Below are positions 10,281 to 21,469 of a DNA stretch of 64,000 nucleotides, one piece after another. Both the position numbers and the translations under genes were made by a program. The notes below the pieces were generated by a model. The model ran no database searches. It was given only the letters and a program-made list of their open reading frames with translations, and was not told where the DNA came from. Each line of letters starts with the position of its first letter. Within the stretch, counting starts at the first letter, position 1. This DNA comes from Serratia marcescens (lineage in GTDB: Bacteria > Pseudomonadota > Gammaproteobacteria > Enterobacterales > Enterobacteriaceae), in the NCBI RefSeq assembly GCF_006715005.1, contig NZ_VFMJ01000001.1, positions 3,410,001 through 3,474,000 on the forward strand. The letters are read 5' to 3'.

Positions 10281-10395
10281 GCCGAACCGTCCTGCGCCTG
10301 GCGGCCCTTTCTGCTACTATTGTCGCCGCAACGCAATTTTTATCCTGCCGCCCGAATGTGTATCGGGAATGGCCAAAGTCCAAAAAGGTGATTTT

Positions 10396-11094
10396 ATGAA
10401 GCGCGCGGTTGTCGTTTTCAGCGGTGGACAAGACTCCACGACCTGCTTGATCCAGGCATTGCAACAGTATGACGAAGTTCACTGCGTCACGTTCGATTAT
10501 GGCCAGCGCCATCGCGCCGAGATTGAAGTGGCTCAAGAGCTGTCGGTGGCCCTCGGCGCCAAAGCGCACAAGGTGCTGGACGTAACGCTGCTCAATGAGC
10601 TGGCCGTCAGCAGCCTGACGCGCGACAATATTCCGGTTCCCGCCTACGATCCCAATCAGAAAAATGCGTTGCCGAGCACCTTCGTGCCGGGCCGCAATAT
10701 CCTGTTCCTGACGCTGGCGGCGATCTACGCCTACCAGGTGGAAGCGGAAGCGGTGATCACCGGCGTGTGTGAAACCGACTTCTCCGGCTACCCGGATTGC
10801 CGCGACGAGTTCGTCAAAGCGTTGAACAAGGCGGTGGTGCTGGGCATCGCTCGCGATATCCGCTTCGAAACGCCGCTGATGTGGCTGAACAAGGCCGAGA
10901 CCTGGGCGCTGGCGGATTATTACCACCAGTTGGATCGCGTGCGGCAGGATACGCTGACCTGCTACAACGGCATCAAGGGTGACGGCTGTGGTGAATGCGC
11001 TGCCTGCAACCTGCGCGCCAATGGCCTGATGCAGTACCGGGCCAACCAGGCGGAAGTGATGGCAGCGTTGAAACAGAAGGCCGCGCTGGCCTGA
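10396..11094 (+). CDS. queC: 7-cyano-7-deazaguanine synthase QueC
   Basis: ATP-dependent enzyme converting 7-carboxy-7-deazaguanine to preQ0 in queuosine biosynthesis. The 232-residue product begins [18 protein letters not shown], which holds the PP-loop SGGQDS. The zinc site cysteines are seen near the C-terminus in [18 protein letters not shown] chose the ATG at 10396, with an AAAAGGTG ribosome binding site, over an in-frame start 27 bp upstream. The queuosine genes queA and tgt are also in this window but far away at 47-49 kb. No riboswitch-like structure is evident in the 115-bp leader. Confidence 0.96.
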   Translation: MKRAVVVFSGGQDSTTCLIQALQQYDEVHCVTFDYGQRHRAEIEVAQELSVALGAKAHKVLDVTLLNELAVSSLTRDNIPVPAYDPNQKNALPSTFVPGRNILFLTLAAIYAYQVEAEAVITGVCETDFSGYPDCRDEFVKALNKAVVLGIARDIRFETPLMWLNKAETWALADYYHQLDRVRQDTLTCYNGIKGDGCGECAACNLRANGLMQYRANQAEVMAALKQKAALA

Positions 11095-11103
11095 GGCAGT
11101 GAC

Positions 11104-11122
11104 GGCGGCAGCTCCTGCCGCC
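11104..11122. terminator. Hairpin between convergent queC and fadM
   Basis: Stem GGCGGCAG (11104-11111) with CTGCCGCC (11115-11122) and a 3-base loop. There is no strong T-tract on either side, so termination strength is uncertain. Confidence 0.45.
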
Positions 11123-11131
11123 CGTGTGAGC

Positions 11132-11545
11132 TTACTGCGGATTTTCCTTCAGCGTGAGCGCCTCCAGGTGCTCGCGCAATTCGCCTTCAATCGGCAGCGC
11201 CCGCTGCGTTTTCAGATCGACACACACAAAAGTCAGCAGCGCGTCGGCCACCGGCGTTCCGGCCGGATCCTGCGTCACCTTTTGACTCAGCACCCCGCTC
11301 TTGCCGTTGAGCTGCACCATCTGGCTGTCGATACGCAGCTTATCGCCCAATACTGCCGGGCTGCGGTAATTGATATTGATGTTCACCACGATGAAAGCGA
11401 TGTTGTTTTCCGTCATCCAGCGGAACCCGGCCTCGTTTTCCAGCCACTCCCAGCGCGCCTCTTCCAGAAACTCCAGATAGCGGGCGTTGTTAACGTGCTG
11501 GTAAACATCAAGGTGATAACCGCGAACTTTGATAAAGGTTTGCAT
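11132..11545 (-). CDS. fadM: Long-chain acyl-CoA thioesterase FadM (YbaW)
   Basis: A 137-residue single hot-dog thioesterase of the 4-hydroxybenzoyl-CoA thioesterase type, cytosolic. The motif GYHLDVYQHVNNARYLEFLEEARWEW near the N-terminus carries the catalytic region typical of FadM/YbaW, which cleaves unusual long-chain acyl-CoA esters in beta-oxidation. The ATG at 11545 begins MQTFIKVRGYHLDV as in E. coli; an upstream in-frame extension crosses the ybaV terminator and is not credible. It lies downstream of ybaV on the same strand, separated by a terminator. Confidence 0.94.
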   Translation of the reverse strand: MQTFIKVRGYHLDVYQHVNNARYLEFLEEARWEWLENEAGFRWMTENNIAFIVVNININYRSPAVLGDKLRIDSQMVQLNGKSGVLSQKVTQDPAGTPVADALLTFVCVDLKTQRALPIEGELREHLEALTLKENPQ

Positions 11546-11580
11546 AGGGAACGATCGCTCCTGCCTGGTGATTACAGAAA

Positions 11581-11603
11581 GAGGGAGCCGCAGAGGCTCC
11601 CTC
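11581..11603 (-). terminator. Terminator after ybaV
   Basis: Stem GAGGGAGCC (11581-11589) with GGCTCCCTC (11595-11603), 5-base loop. On the minus strand it is followed by TTTCTGTAAT. Confidence 0.7.
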
Positions 11604-11699
11604 GCCCGTTTGGTCAACGCGCCAAACTGGTAAGACCTGTGAAATGTAGCAGAGGAGTCATGGCCTCAGCGGCATTTTGCCACGCAGCCGCGACCGGGA

Positions 11700-12083
11700 T
11701 CACATTTTCAGCCGGGTGCGGTTCTTCTCAAACAGCGCCGGCCCGATGCCCGGCACCTCCTGCAACTGCTCAACCTGGGTGAACGGCCCATTCTGCTCGC
11801 GGTAGCGCACAATGCCTTCCGCCTTCTTCAGACCGACGCCACTCAAGGCAGCGGCCAGCTGTTCGGCGGTGGCCTGATTGATGCTGACCGCCGCCTCTTC
11901 GGTTGCCTTGGTCATCACCGATTGCCCGCCATTGCTCGTCGGTGTTGAGAGCATCGGCGCCGGTGCCTCGGTTTTATCCACCGCAGCGACCGGCCCCGCC
12001 AGGCACAACAGCAGCGCGGTCAGCGCAGCTTTAATGTGATGCTGATAACCTGATAACGCTGATTTTTTCTCTGTATGTTGCAT
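11700..12083 (-). CDS. ybaV: ComEA-like helix-hairpin-helix protein YbaV
   Basis: A 127-residue exported protein. A signal peptide lies near residues 19-34 (AALTALLLCLAGPVAA), then a low-complexity linker, then a helix-hairpin-helix domain (about residues 65-127, VSINQATAEQLAAALSGVGLKKAEGIVRYRE...VPGIGPALFEKN) of the ComEA type. Such domains bind DNA without sequence preference and, in competent species, act in DNA uptake at the cell surface. The function of YbaV itself is not established. The start at 12083 has a GGAGGAT ribosome binding site. It lies downstream of ppiD on the same strand. Confidence 0.9.
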   Translation of the reverse strand: MQHTEKKSALSGYQHHIKAALTALLLCLAGPVAAVDKTEAPAPMLSTPTSNGGQSVMTKATEEAAVSINQATAEQLAAALSGVGLKKAEGIVRYREQNGPFTQVEQLQEVPGIGPALFEKNRTRLKM

Positions 12084-12165
12084 GCTGTATCCTCCTTGTG
12101 TGTGACAGCACGGCTACCTTGCCGCGGCGGCGAATATTCAGCAATCGGCGGATATCAGATGTGGA

Positions 12166-12187
12166 AAAGGCCGCGAAAGCGGCCTTT
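12166..12187 (-). terminator. Terminator after ppiD
   Basis: Stem AAAGGCCGC (12166-12174), GAAA-type loop, GCGGCCTTT (12179-12187). On the minus strand it is followed by TTCC. Confidence 0.7.
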
Positions 12188-12221
12188 GTTTGTTGCACTG
12201 CGTTGCAGAAAAATGCGGCGA

Positions 12222-14105
12222 TTACTGAGGCTGTTGCTCAGCGGCGCCCATTTTGATCTTGGCTTCTTTACGCAGGCTCGCCAGCAGCGAATCGAAGGAA
12301 ACGCCGGTCGCGCCCTCTTCCATCTTGCCGACGAAGGTTTTCATTTCGTCTTCCGGCAGCGTGCCTGGTTTCACCGCATCGAGCGCGATCAGCACCACGT
12401 TGTCCTGACGATCCTGCGACATGCCGTACACCGGTTTACCGTCCTGCGGGTGCGGCAGCGCGAATACGCTCTCCACCAGCTGGCTGTCTTCCGGCGCGCG
12501 TGCCATCTTCTGCACGGCGCCAAAGCTCAGGCCGGCGGCTTTCATCGCTTCGTCGCCCTTGCCCTGCTTCAGCTCAACCAGCAGCTTCTCACCCTGCAGT
12601 TTCGCTTCCTGCACCGCTTTGTTACGCTTCACCAGCTCGGCCACGCGGTCTTTCACCTGGTCGAAAGGCTCGATACCTTCCGGCTTATGGCCGCTCACGC
12701 GCACCACGAAGGCGCGGTCGCCATCGACGGTGATCACGTCGGAGTTACTGCCCGGCGCGCCATTCTCGCCGATCAGCGAGCCGTCGAAGATCGCCTGCAC
12801 GACCGGCTTGAAGTTCAGCGCGGCAGGAATGTTGTCACGGGTGAACCAGTCGCTTTGCGCCGCTTTCACGCCGGCCGCTTCTTCAGCCGAGGCCAGAGAT
12901 TCGTTGTCGCTGGTCGCCGCTTCGCTCACCTTCTGCTGCAGCGCGTAATACGCGTCTACCGCTTTCTCCTGCTGCACCTGCTTGGCGATAGCGTCATGCA
13001 CTTCGCTCAGCGGTTTCAGTTTCTCAGGTTCGATGTCGTTCAAACGCACGATCAGGAAGCCGACAGAGGATTTCACCACGCCGGACAGCTGCCCTTTCTC
13101 AGTCAGGTTAGCCTGCTTCAGCTCGTCGGCGGTGGTTTCCGGCTCCAGCCAGCCCAGCTCACCGCCGGTGCGGCGTGAGATGATGTCGGTAGACTTTTCT
13201 TTCGCCAGGGTGGCGAAATCGGCGCCCTTCTTCAGCTCGTCCAACGCCGCATTGGCTTCCGCCTCGGTTTTCAGCTGGATCACGCTGTAGTTTTTACGTT
13301 CCGGCTGGCCGTAGCTGCTTTTGTGCTGGTCGTAGTAAGCGCTGATGTCTTCTTCGCTCACTTTCACCTTGTCCTGCATGGACGCGGCGTCCAGCGGGAT
13401 ATAGCTCACCTTCACCTGCTCCGGTGCGATGAAGCTGTTCTTGTTCTGATCGTAATACGCTTTCAGCTCGTCGTCGCCGGCGTTCTGTTTCGCCTGCAGC
13501 GCCTTCAGATCGATAGTAGCCATGCGCACGTCGCGCTCTTGCAGCACCAGCGCCGCCATAGCTTGCGATTCGGACGGCAGTACGAAGCCGGATTCGCCGA
13601 AGGCCTGGATCAGCTGCTGATTGACCAGTTGCTGGCGCATCGACTGCGCGAAGTTGTCGGCGGTATAGCCCATACGGCCGATCAAATCGAGGTATTTGGC
13701 GTTATCGAACTGGCCGTTGGTCTGGAAATAAGGCGCCTTGCGGATGGCGTCTTTGATCTGATCGTCGCTGACCGCCAGACCCAGCTTCTTGGCGTATTGG
13801 TCGAGCAGCATGTTGTCGATCAACTGGGACAACACCTGACGACGCATCTGCTGCATGTAGCCTTCGTTGCCGGCCAGCGCAGAGAACTGGTCACCCAGCT
13901 GCTGCTGCATACGGCTGCGTTCGCTTTGGAACGCCTGCTCCAGTTGAGCACGTTCGATCGCCTGACCATTTACTTTCGCAGCATAATCGCCGGAGCCGCC
14001 GATCAGGTAGTTACCCACCCCGGTCAGAACGAATGACAGGATGATCAGGGCCAGGATGATTTTGAGCACGACGTGATTAGCAGCCGCGCGTAAATTGTCC
14101 ATCAT
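12222..14105 (-). CDS. ppiD: Periplasmic chaperone/foldase PpiD
   Basis: A membrane-anchored periplasmic protein that sits near the Sec translocon and helps exported proteins fold. The 627-residue product has one N-terminal membrane helix (about residues 16-36, VLKIILALIILSFVLTGVGNYL), SurA-like N-domains and a parvulin-like PPIase domain near residues 265-360. It ends in a Glu/Gln-rich tail. The first ATG of the MMDNLRAAANHVV start is at 14105. The neighbours hupB and lon are upstream, as in E. coli. The nearest GGAG is about 12 bases from this ATG, so the ribosome binding site is weak. Confidence 0.95.
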   Translation of the reverse strand: MMDNLRAAANHVVLKIILALIILSFVLTGVGNYLIGGSGDYAAKVNGQAIERAQLEQAFQSERSRMQQQLGDQFSALAGNEGYMQQMRRQVLSQLIDNMLLDQYAKKLGLAVSDDQIKDAIRKAPYFQTNGQFDNAKYLDLIGRMGYTADNFAQSMRQQLVNQQLIQAFGESGFVLPSESQAMAALVLQERDVRMATIDLKALQAKQNAGDDELKAYYDQNKNSFIAPEQVKVSYIPLDAASMQDKVKVSEEDISAYYDQHKSSYGQPERKNYSVIQLKTEAEANAALDELKKGADFATLAKEKSTDIISRRTGGELGWLEPETTADELKQANLTEKGQLSGVVKSSVGFLIVRLNDIEPEKLKPLSEVHDAIAKQVQQEKAVDAYYALQQKVSEAATSDNESLASAEEAAGVKAAQSDWFTRDNIPAALNFKPVVQAIFDGSLIGENGAPGSNSDVITVDGDRAFVVRVSGHKPEGIEPFDQVKDRVAELVKRNKAVQEAKLQGEKLLVELKQGKGDEAMKAAGLSFGAVQKMARAPEDSQLVESVFALPHPQDGKPVYGMSQDRQDNVVLIALDAVKPGTLPEDEMKTFVGKMEEGATGVSFDSLLASLRKEAKIKMGAAEQQPQ

Positions 14106-14170
14106 AGTGTGACAACACTCCGCTGTGATGTGGATTAACAACCCTTGTGCAGGCGCGTTCCCTGCGACAA

Positions 14171-14200
14171 AAATAAAAAAAGCGCATCAGTCCGATGCGC
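14171..14200 (-). terminator. Terminator after hupB
   Basis: Stem GCGCATC (14182-14188) with GATGCGC (14194-14200). On the minus strand it is followed by CTTTTTTTATTT. Confidence 0.9.
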
Positions 14201-14283
14201 CTTGTATCTTACCTTACCAGCACCGCTGCGTCAGGTGATTGTTTATTACAAAACCCTGTTACGCTAAACGGTTAGACGCCAAA

Positions 14284-14556
14284 TCAGTTTACAGCGTCTT
14301 TCAGCGCTTTCCCTGCACGGAAGGCCGGTACTTTGGCTGCCGCGATCTTGATTTCTTTACCGGTCTGCGGGTTACGGCCGGTACGAGCCGAACGTTCACG
14401 CACGGTGAAGGAACCGAAACCTACCAGAGCCACGTCATCCCCTGCTTTCAGAGAGTCGGTAACGGAAGCGATTACTGCGTCTAAAGCACGTCCCGCTGCC
14501 GCTTTGGAAATATCAGCACCTGCGGCAATCTTGTCGATCAGTTGTGACTTATTCAC
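14284..14556 (-). CDS. hupB: DNA-binding protein HU-beta
   Basis: Nucleoid protein that bends and compacts DNA. The 90-residue product [20 protein letters not shown]... matches HU-beta. The beta-arm motif [24 protein letters not shown] is intact, with the DNA-intercalating proline in the RNPQTG turn. Translation starts at a GTG (14556), as in E. coli hupB. It follows lon on the same strand, but the lon terminator and its own TTGCCA/TATAAC promoter make it a separate unit. Confidence 0.97.
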   Translation of the reverse strand: MNKSQLIDKIAAGADISKAAAGRALDAVIASVTDSLKAGDDVALVGFGSFTVRERSARTGRNPQTGKEIKIAAAKVPAFRAGKALKDAVN

Positions 14557-14621
14557 TCTATCATCCCCTCTAGAATTCTATCGTCGCACCGAAAAATCCC
14601 TACGGTTGCGACAGCGCAGCT

Positions 14622-14650
14622 GTTATATCAATCCCATCGAACCTTGGCAA
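14622..14650 (-). promoter_or_regulatory. Sigma-70 promoter of hupB
   Basis: On the minus strand, TTGCCA (-35) and TATAAC (-10) are separated by exactly 17 bp. The start would be near 14615, about 60 bp before the GTG. Confidence 0.75.
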
Positions 14651-14710
14651 GCCACCGACTGGGTGGCAAAACGCGGGCCGACAGAGATCTAACTTAGCGG
14701 TACAAAAAAA

Positions 14711-14740
14711 TACTGGCAAGTCCGAAATGGCTTGCCAGTA
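14711..14740 (-). terminator. Terminator after lon
   Basis: A perfect 10-bp stem, TACTGGCAAG with CTTGCCAGTA, and a 10-base loop. A run of T residues follows on the minus strand. Confidence 0.92.
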
Positions 14741-14772
14741 TAAGTTTTATCAATGGTTTTTGCGATTCGTCA

Positions 14773-17127
14773 CTATTTTGCCGCTACCGGCAGTGCGCCG
14801 AAGGCCGGGTTTTGCAACGCAATGTTCAAAACTTCATCGATTCGCTGCACCGGATGAATCTCCAGATCGGCGATAACATTGTCCGGGATCTCTTCCAGAT
14901 CGCGCTTGTTCTCGTAAGGGATCAGCACGGTTTTGATGCCGCCGCGATGCGCCGCCAGCAGCTTCTCTTTCAGGCCGCCGATCGGCAACACCTGGCCGCG
15001 CAGCGTGATCTCGCCAGTCATCGCCACATCGGCGCGTACCGGGTTCCCGGTCAAGCAGGAGACCAGCGCGGTGCACATCGCGATACCGGCGCTCGGGCCG
15101 TCTTTCGGCGTCGCCCCTTCCGGCACGTGCACATGGATGTCGCGTTTCTCGTAGAAATCGGCGTTGATGCCCAACTTCTCCGCGCGCGCGCGCACCACGG
15201 TCAGCGCTGCCTGAATCGATTCCTGCATCACTTCACCCAGAGAACCGGTGTAGGTCAGCTTGCCTTTGCCCGGCACGCAGGCGGTTTCGATGGTCAGCAG
15301 ATCGCCGCCCACTTCCGTCCACGCCAATCCGGTGACTTCACCCACGCGGTTTTCAGTATCCGCACGGCCGTAATCGACCCGCTGCACGCCCAGGTAATCC
15401 TTCAGGTTGTCGCCGTTGATCTCGATATGCTTGCGCTTCTTGTCCATCAGCAGCGTTTTCACCGCTTTACGGCACAGCTTGGAGATTTCACGCTCCAGGC
15501 TACGCACCCCGGCTTCGCGGGTGTAGAAGCGAATGATACCGATGATGGCGCTGTCGTCGACCGTCAGCTCGCCTTTTTTCAGCGCGTTGCGCTCAAGCTG
15601 CTTCGGCAGCAGGTGCTGCTTGGCGATGTTAAGCTTCTCGTCCTCGGTGTAACCCGACAGGCGGATCACTTCCATACGGTCCAGCAGCGGCGCAGGAATG
15701 TTCATCGAGTTCGAGGTGGCAACGAACATCACGTCGGACAGATCGTAATCCACTTCCAGGTAGTGGTCGTTGAACGCCACGTTCTGTTCCGGATCCAGCA
15801 CCTCCAGCAGAGCGGAGGCCGGATCGCCGCGCATGTCGGACGACATCTTGTCGATCTCATCCAGCAGGAACAGCGGATTCTTCACCCCAACCTTGGCCAT
15901 TTTCTGGATCAGCTTGCCCGGCATCGAACCGATATAGGTACGGCGGTGACCGCGGATTTCCGCTTCGTCACGCACGCCGCCCAACGCCATGCGCACGTAC
16001 TGGCGCCCGGTCGCTTTGGCGATCGACTGCCCCAGCGAGGTTTTACCTACGCCCGGCGGCCCTACCAGACACAGGATCGGCCCTTTGATTTTGCTGACGC
16101 GGCTCTGTACCGCGAGGTACTCGAGGATGCGATCCTTGACGCGCTCCAGGCCGTAGTGATCGGTATCGAGCACTTCCTGCGCCTTGACCAGGTCTTTTTT
16201 CACCTTGCTGCGCGCGTTCCACGGCACCTGCAACATCCAGTCGATGTAGCCGCGCACCACGGTCGCTTCCGCCGACATCGGCGACATCATCTTCAGCTTC
16301 TGCAGTTCCGCTTCGGTTTTCTCGCGCGCCTCTTTCGGCATTTTCGCCGCATCGATTTTGCGCTTCAGCGCTTCGTGCTCGTCCGGCGCTTCGTCCATCT
16401 CGCCCAGTTCTTTCTGAATCGCCTTCATCTGCTCATTCAGATAGTACTCGCGCTGGCTCTTCTCCATCTGCTTCTTGACGCGGTTACGGATGCGTTTCTC
16501 GACCTGCAACAGGTCGATCTCCGACTCCATCATCGCCATCAGGTATTCCAGACGCTCGGTGATGTCGGACATCTCGAGCACCGACTGCTTGTCGCTGAGT
16601 TTCAGCGGCATGTGGGCAGCGATGGTGTCCGCCAGGCGCGCGGCGTCATCGATGCTGTTCAGTGAAGTCAGCACCTCCGGCGGGATTTTTTTGTTCAGTT
16701 TGATATAACCTTCAAACTGATTGATCGCGGTGCGCACCAGCACTTCCTGCTCGCGCTCGTCGATCGCTGGCGAATCAAGGTATTCCGCCTGCGCGGCAAA
16801 ATGCTCACCGCTGTCGGACAGCGTAGTGATACGCGCGCGCTGCAGCCCCTCGACCAGCACTTTTACCGTGCCGTCCGGCAGCTTCAGCATCTGCAAGATA
16901 GACGCTACGGTGCCAACCGAGAACAAGTCGTTAATGCCAGGTTCATCCGTTGAGGCCTCTTTCTGTGCCACCAGCATGATCTTCTTATCGTGATCCATTG
17001 CGGCTTCGAGGCACCGAATCGATTTTTCCCGGCCAACAAATAACGGGATCACCATGTGCGGATAAACCACCACGTCGCGCAATGGCAGGACGGGGATTTC
17101 AATGCGTTCGGAACGCTCAGGGTTCAT
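14773..17127 (-). CDS. lon: ATP-dependent protease Lon
   Basis: Cytosolic AAA+ serine protease that degrades misfolded and regulatory proteins. The product has 784 residues, the same as E. coli: N-domain, coiled coil (about 190-300), AAA+ module with Walker [10 protein letters not shown] near residue 356, and protease domain with the catalytic Ser in the DGPSAG motif (about S679) and Lys in GGLKEKLLA (about K722). The ORF is open 57 bp further upstream, but the ATG at 17127 gives the conserved start [21 protein letters not shown] sigma-32-type promoter lies about 85 bp upstream. Neighbours clpX, clpP and tig are also protein quality control genes. Confidence 0.98.
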   Translation of the reverse strand: MNPERSERIEIPVLPLRDVVVYPHMVIPLFVGREKSIRCLEAAMDHDKKIMLVAQKEASTDEPGINDLFSVGTVASILQMLKLPDGTVKVLVEGLQRARITTLSDSGEHFAAQAEYLDSPAIDEREQEVLVRTAINQFEGYIKLNKKIPPEVLTSLNSIDDAARLADTIAAHMPLKLSDKQSVLEMSDITERLEYLMAMMESEIDLLQVEKRIRNRVKKQMEKSQREYYLNEQMKAIQKELGEMDEAPDEHEALKRKIDAAKMPKEAREKTEAELQKLKMMSPMSAEATVVRGYIDWMLQVPWNARSKVKKDLVKAQEVLDTDHYGLERVKDRILEYLAVQSRVSKIKGPILCLVGPPGVGKTSLGQSIAKATGRQYVRMALGGVRDEAEIRGHRRTYIGSMPGKLIQKMAKVGVKNPLFLLDEIDKMSSDMRGDPASALLEVLDPEQNVAFNDHYLEVDYDLSDVMFVATSNSMNIPAPLLDRMEVIRLSGYTEDEKLNIAKQHLLPKQLERNALKKGELTVDDSAIIGIIRFYTREAGVRSLEREISKLCRKAVKTLLMDKKRKHIEINGDNLKDYLGVQRVDYGRADTENRVGEVTGLAWTEVGGDLLTIETACVPGKGKLTYTGSLGEVMQESIQAALTVVRARAEKLGINADFYEKRDIHVHVPEGATPKDGPSAGIAMCTALVSCLTGNPVRADVAMTGEITLRGQVLPIGGLKEKLLAAHRGGIKTVLIPYENKRDLEEIPDNVIADLEIHPVQRIDEVLNIALQNPAFGALPVAAK

Positions 17128-17218
17128 AGAGCTCTCTCTTAGTTTAATTTCCGCCAGGTTGAGGGGGAATCTCATGAGACGCAAGCATCTAACGTTTCAT
17201 AAAATCTGGTTAATGAGT

Positions 17219-17246
17219 ATATGGGGATGAATCTCTTACATTCAAC
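17219..17246 (-). promoter_or_regulatory. Heat-shock (sigma-32) promoter of lon
   Basis: On the minus strand, GTTGAA (-35) is followed after 14 bp by CCCCATAT (-10), a perfect match to the sigma-32 -10 consensus CCCCATNT. E. coli lon is a known sigma-32 gene. Confidence 0.85.
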
Positions 17247-17266
17247 GGCAAGAATGCAGGAAAAAG

Positions 17267-17291
17267 AAATGGGGGATGAAATCCCCCATTT
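17267..17291 (-). terminator. Terminator after clpX
   Basis: An 11-bp perfect stem (17267-17277 with 17281-17291), 3-base loop, followed on the minus strand by CTTTTT. Confidence 0.9.
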
Positions 17292-17321
17292 TGCTGATAA
17301 CGCTCTGGTTTAACTGGCTAA

Positions 17322-18593
<1,272 letters not shown>

Positions 18594-18735
18594 CAGTCAA
18601 ACCTCTTCTTTAGTCTTGTCCCGCAGGAAAATCACGGCGGCAGTGCGCCCAAACTCATATCGGGAACGCCGAGGGTCACAACAGAGCGAGCCCCTGCCCA
18701 CTCTGATTACTATAGTCCATCGGCGCCGCGTGATT

Positions 18736-19359
18736 CTAGCTGCGGTGTGTCAGAATGCCGTCAACCAGGCCGTATTCCACGGCTTCTTCCGCGGTCATAA
18801 AGCGATCGCGCTCGGTGTCACGCTCGATCTGCTCCAGCGGCTGGCCGGTATGCTCAGCCATCAGTTCGTTCATGCGCGCTTTCACCTTGAGGATTTCACG
18901 CGCGTGGATTTCGATGTCCGTCGCCTGGCCCTGGTAGCCGCCCAGCGGCTGGTGAATCATCACGCGCGAGTTCGGCAGGCAGAAACGCTTGCCTTTGGCG
19001 CCGGCGGTCAGCAGGAAGGAGCCCATCGAGCACGCCTGGCCCATACAGATAGTGCTGACGTCCGGCTTGATGAACTTCATGGTGTCGTAAATCGACATGC
19101 CCGCGGTAATTACCCCACCCGGCGAGTTGATGTAGAGGTAAATGTCTTTTTCCGGGCTTTCCGCTTCGAGGAACAGCATTTGCGCCACGATCAGGTTGGC
19201 CATGTGATCTTCCACCTGGCCGGTCAGGAAAATGATGCGCTCTTTCAGCAGGCGGGAATAGATGTCGTAAGAACGCTCCCCGCGTGAAGTCTGCTCTACC
19301 ACCATCGGCACCAGCGCCATGTTCGGTGCAAATTGATCTCGTTCGCCACTGTATGACAT
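18736..19359 (-). CDS. clpP: ATP-dependent Clp protease proteolytic subunit ClpP
   Basis: Serine peptidase forming the tetradecameric chamber of ClpXP and ClpAP. The 207-residue precursor has the E. coli length, with catalytic S111 in [12 protein letters not shown]136 in MIHQPLGG, and the Asp in the C-terminal third. The residue before the nucleophile is Cys, where E. coli has Ala. An N-terminal propeptide of about 14 residues ([14 protein letters not shown]) precedes the mature ALVPMV start. It has an AGGAGACGG ribosome binding site. A sigma-32-type promoter lies about 165 bp upstream; clpX follows. Confidence 0.98.
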   Translation of the reverse strand: MSYSGERDQFAPNMALVPMVVEQTSRGERSYDIYSRLLKERIIFLTGQVEDHMANLIVAQMLFLEAESPEKDIYLYINSPGGVITAGMSIYDTMKFIKPDVSTICMGQACSMGSFLLTAGAKGKRFCLPNSRVMIHQPLGGYQGQATDIEIHAREILKVKARMNELMAEHTGQPLEQIERDTERDRFMTAEEAVEYGLVDGILTHRS

Positions 19360-19531
19360 TACCGTCTCCTAATAGAAATTGCCTTGGCGGCCAGGGTGTC
19401 ACCCTAATACGCCGATTCTACTTGAGAACGGCCATGATGACTATGCTCAAGCATTCGACCCACGCCACACGTACCCGACGGTTATTTCATCCCGCGCACT
19501 TTGGCAAACAGCCCCAGAATTATTCTTTACA

Positions 19532-19559
19532 GATTGGGGGATCCCGGCGCGATTTCAAG
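19532..19559 (-). promoter_or_regulatory. Heat-shock (sigma-32) type promoter of clpP
   Basis: On the minus strand, CTTGAA (-35) and CCCCAATC (-10) are 14 bp apart. This matches the sigma-32 consensus CTTGAA-N13/14-CCCCATNT at all -35 bases and most -10 bases. Confidence 0.7.
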
Positions 19560-19702
19560 CCCAGAAGTCGATTTTCTCCGCGCGCCGGAAACGATGCCGT
19601 TATTCTGACCGTTATCATGCCAGCCAGTTCCCCAGGCAACAGGGTAAATATAGTGCATATTGCCCCGCTTAACCTGAGATTAATCAGCAACGTGGCAAAA
19701 AG

Positions 19703-19734
19703 AAAAGCCCGCAACCTGAGGTTGCGGGCTTTTT
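19703..19734. terminator. Terminator after tig
   Basis: Stem GCCCGCAACC (19707-19716) with GGTTGCGGGC (19720-19729), flanked by A and T runs on both sides. It can stop transcription from either direction. Confidence 0.9.
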
Positions 19735-19797
19735 CATCGTGCGCCGGTTCGCCAGGCGAAACCGGGGGCGCCGTTCATCGCGCCCGGCACGCCGGCA

Positions 19798-21102
19798 TTA
19801 CGCCTGTTGAGTCTGGTTCATCAGCTCGCTGAAGGTAGTGGCTTTTTCAGTCACTTTCGCTTTTGCCAGCAGGGCTTCAACCGCTTGCTCTTCCAGAGCC
19901 ACGTTGCGCATGTTGTTCATCAGCTCTTTGTTTTTGCTGTAGAACTCGATGACTTCGCTCGGATCTTCGTAGGCAGAAGCCATTTCTTCGATCAGCGTCT
20001 TCACGCGGTCTTCGTCAGCTTTCAGATCGTTGGTGCTGATCACTTCGCCCAGCAGCAGGCCAACCACTACGCGGCGTTTCGCTTGCTCTTCGAACAGCTC
20101 GCGTGGCAGTTCCAGCGCTTGCTTCTCGTTGCCGCCGAAACGCTGTGCAGCCTGACGACGCAGCACGTCGATTTCGCCGTCGATCAGGGCAGCAGGCACG
20201 TCGATTTCGTTCGCGCTCACCAGACCGTCGATCGCCTGAGACTTGATGCGGTTACGCACGGCGCCTTTCAGCTCGCGCTCCATGTTCTTGCGAACTTCGG
20301 TGCGCAGGCCGGCAACGGAACCGTCCGCCACGCCGAAACGCTTGATGAACTCTTCGGTCAGTTCCGGCAGCTCGCGCTCTTCAACTTTCTTCAGCACGAT
20401 AGCGAATTTGGCCGCTTTGCCCTTCAGGTTTTCCGCGTGGTAATCTTCCGGGAAGTTCACGTCGATGGAGAACTCTTCGCCCGCTTTGTGACCGACCAGA
20501 CCTTCTTCGAAGCCTGGGATCATGCGGCCCTGGCCCATTGCCAGTACGAAGTCGGACGCTTTGCCGCCTTCGAACTCTTCACCGTCGATAGAACCGGTGA
20601 AGTCAACGGTCACGCGATCTTCAGCTTCCGCTGCGCGATCGGTTTCTTTCCAGGTAGCCTGCTGCTTGCGCAGGGTGTCCAGCATCGCGTCGACGTCTTC
20701 GTCGTTCACTTCAACCACCGGTTTTTCAACCGCGATGTTTTCCAGGCCTTTCAGCTCAACTTCTGGATACACTTCGAATTCAACGGCGAAAGTGAAGTCT
20801 TCACCTTCTTTGTACTCGCCCGGCACGTAGTTTGGTGCGCCGGCCGGATTAATCTTTTCTTTGATGATCGCGTCAACGAAGCTGCGCTGCATCGCTTCGC
20901 CCAGCACGTCCTGACGAACAGAAGCGCCGTAACGCTGTTCCACGATGTTCATCGGCACTTTGCCTTTGCGGAAGCCGTCGATACGCACGCTTTTCGCTGC
21001 GTTGATCAGCTCTTTCTTCACCGCCTGCTTGATAGTATCAGCCGGTACAGTAATAGAGAGACGGCGCCCAAGGCCTTGAGTGGTTTCTACTGAAACTTGC
21101 AT
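19798..21102 (-). CDS. tig: Trigger factor
   Basis: Ribosome-associated chaperone and prolyl isomerase that receives nascent chains at the exit tunnel. The 434-residue product has an N-terminal ribosome-binding domain with the GFRK signature at 43-46 (DGFRKGKVP). An FKBP-type PPIase domain lies near 150-245 ([24 protein letters not shown]), followed by a helical C-terminal chaperone domain. The ATG at 21102 begins [19 protein letters not shown]. It is upstream of clpP on the same strand, as in E. coli, but with its own promoter and terminator. Confidence 0.98.
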   Translation of the reverse strand: MQVSVETTQGLGRRLSITVPADTIKQAVKKELINAAKSVRIDGFRKGKVPMNIVEQRYGASVRQDVLGEAMQRSFVDAIIKEKINPAGAPNYVPGEYKEGEDFTFAVEFEVYPEVELKGLENIAVEKPVVEVNDEDVDAMLDTLRKQQATWKETDRAAEAEDRVTVDFTGSIDGEEFEGGKASDFVLAMGQGRMIPGFEEGLVGHKAGEEFSIDVNFPEDYHAENLKGKAAKFAIVLKKVEERELPELTEEFIKRFGVADGSVAGLRTEVRKNMERELKGAVRNRIKSQAIDGLVSANEIDVPAALIDGEIDVLRRQAAQRFGGNEKQALELPRELFEEQAKRRVVVGLLLGEVISTNDLKADEDRVKTLIEEMASAYEDPSEVIEFYSKNKELMNNMRNVALEEQAVEALLAKAKVTEKATTFSELMNQTQQA

Positions 21103-21230
21103 CTTGTTACCTCAAAAAAATCACAGTGCTCGGTCAACTCCGTTCCAAGAACCAGGACGGCTACAAATAAGAACCGAGTTCCCTGATGACAGAAGCGTCC
21201 CGAAACCATTCCGGAAAAATAAGACGCGAC

Positions 21231-21259
21231 ATTATAGCGGCGCATGCATGGCGAGTCGA
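21231..21259 (-). promoter_or_regulatory. Sigma-70 promoter of tig
   Basis: On the minus strand, a perfect TATAAT (-10) lies 17 bp from TCGACT (-35, 4 of 6). Confidence 0.6.
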
Positions 21260-21381
21260 GGAAAGCTAGGCGGCGCAGGCGCGCTAAAACTCACACTTTT
21301 GCCGATTCAATCGCCAAAAGGCCGCCAAAACAGACCGAACGTTGGCCATATTGCGCATCGGCCGTGTCGTCGTCAAAAACA

Positions 21382-21403
21382 GAAACGGCCCGCAGGCCGT
21401 TTC
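21382..21403 (-). terminator. Terminator after bolA
   Basis: Stem GAAACGGCC (21382-21390) with GGCCGTTTC (21395-21403), followed on the minus strand by TGTTTTTGA. Confidence 0.85.
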
Positions 21404-21469
21404 AAAATTCGTCAGTAGTAATACCCTAATTCGAGGGCAAAGTTCCACTGATACCTGAAAATTTCCCCC

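Larger units (their letters stand above)
19360..19797. other. tig-clpP intergenic region (438 bp)
   Basis: Holds the tig terminator near 19707-19729 and the heat-shock-type promoter of clpP at 19532-19559, leaving a clpP leader of about 165 nt. The leader includes a TAGGGTGACACCCT-like inverted repeat near 19395-19408. I see no convincing small gene. Confidence 0.6.
21103..21469. other. bolA-tig intergenic region (367 bp)
   Basis: Contains the bolA terminator (21382-21403) and the tig promoter (21231-21259). The tig leader is about 120 nt. No small gene with good start signals is evident. Confidence 0.6.

Noticed and set aside
10281-10395. Search for a preQ1 riboswitch before queC
   Set aside because: No small H-type pseudoknot pattern recognised in the short leader.
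14812-16665. 617-codon plus-strand frame opposite lon
   Set aside because: Same kind of shadow; third-position GC bias of lon keeps the opposite frame open.
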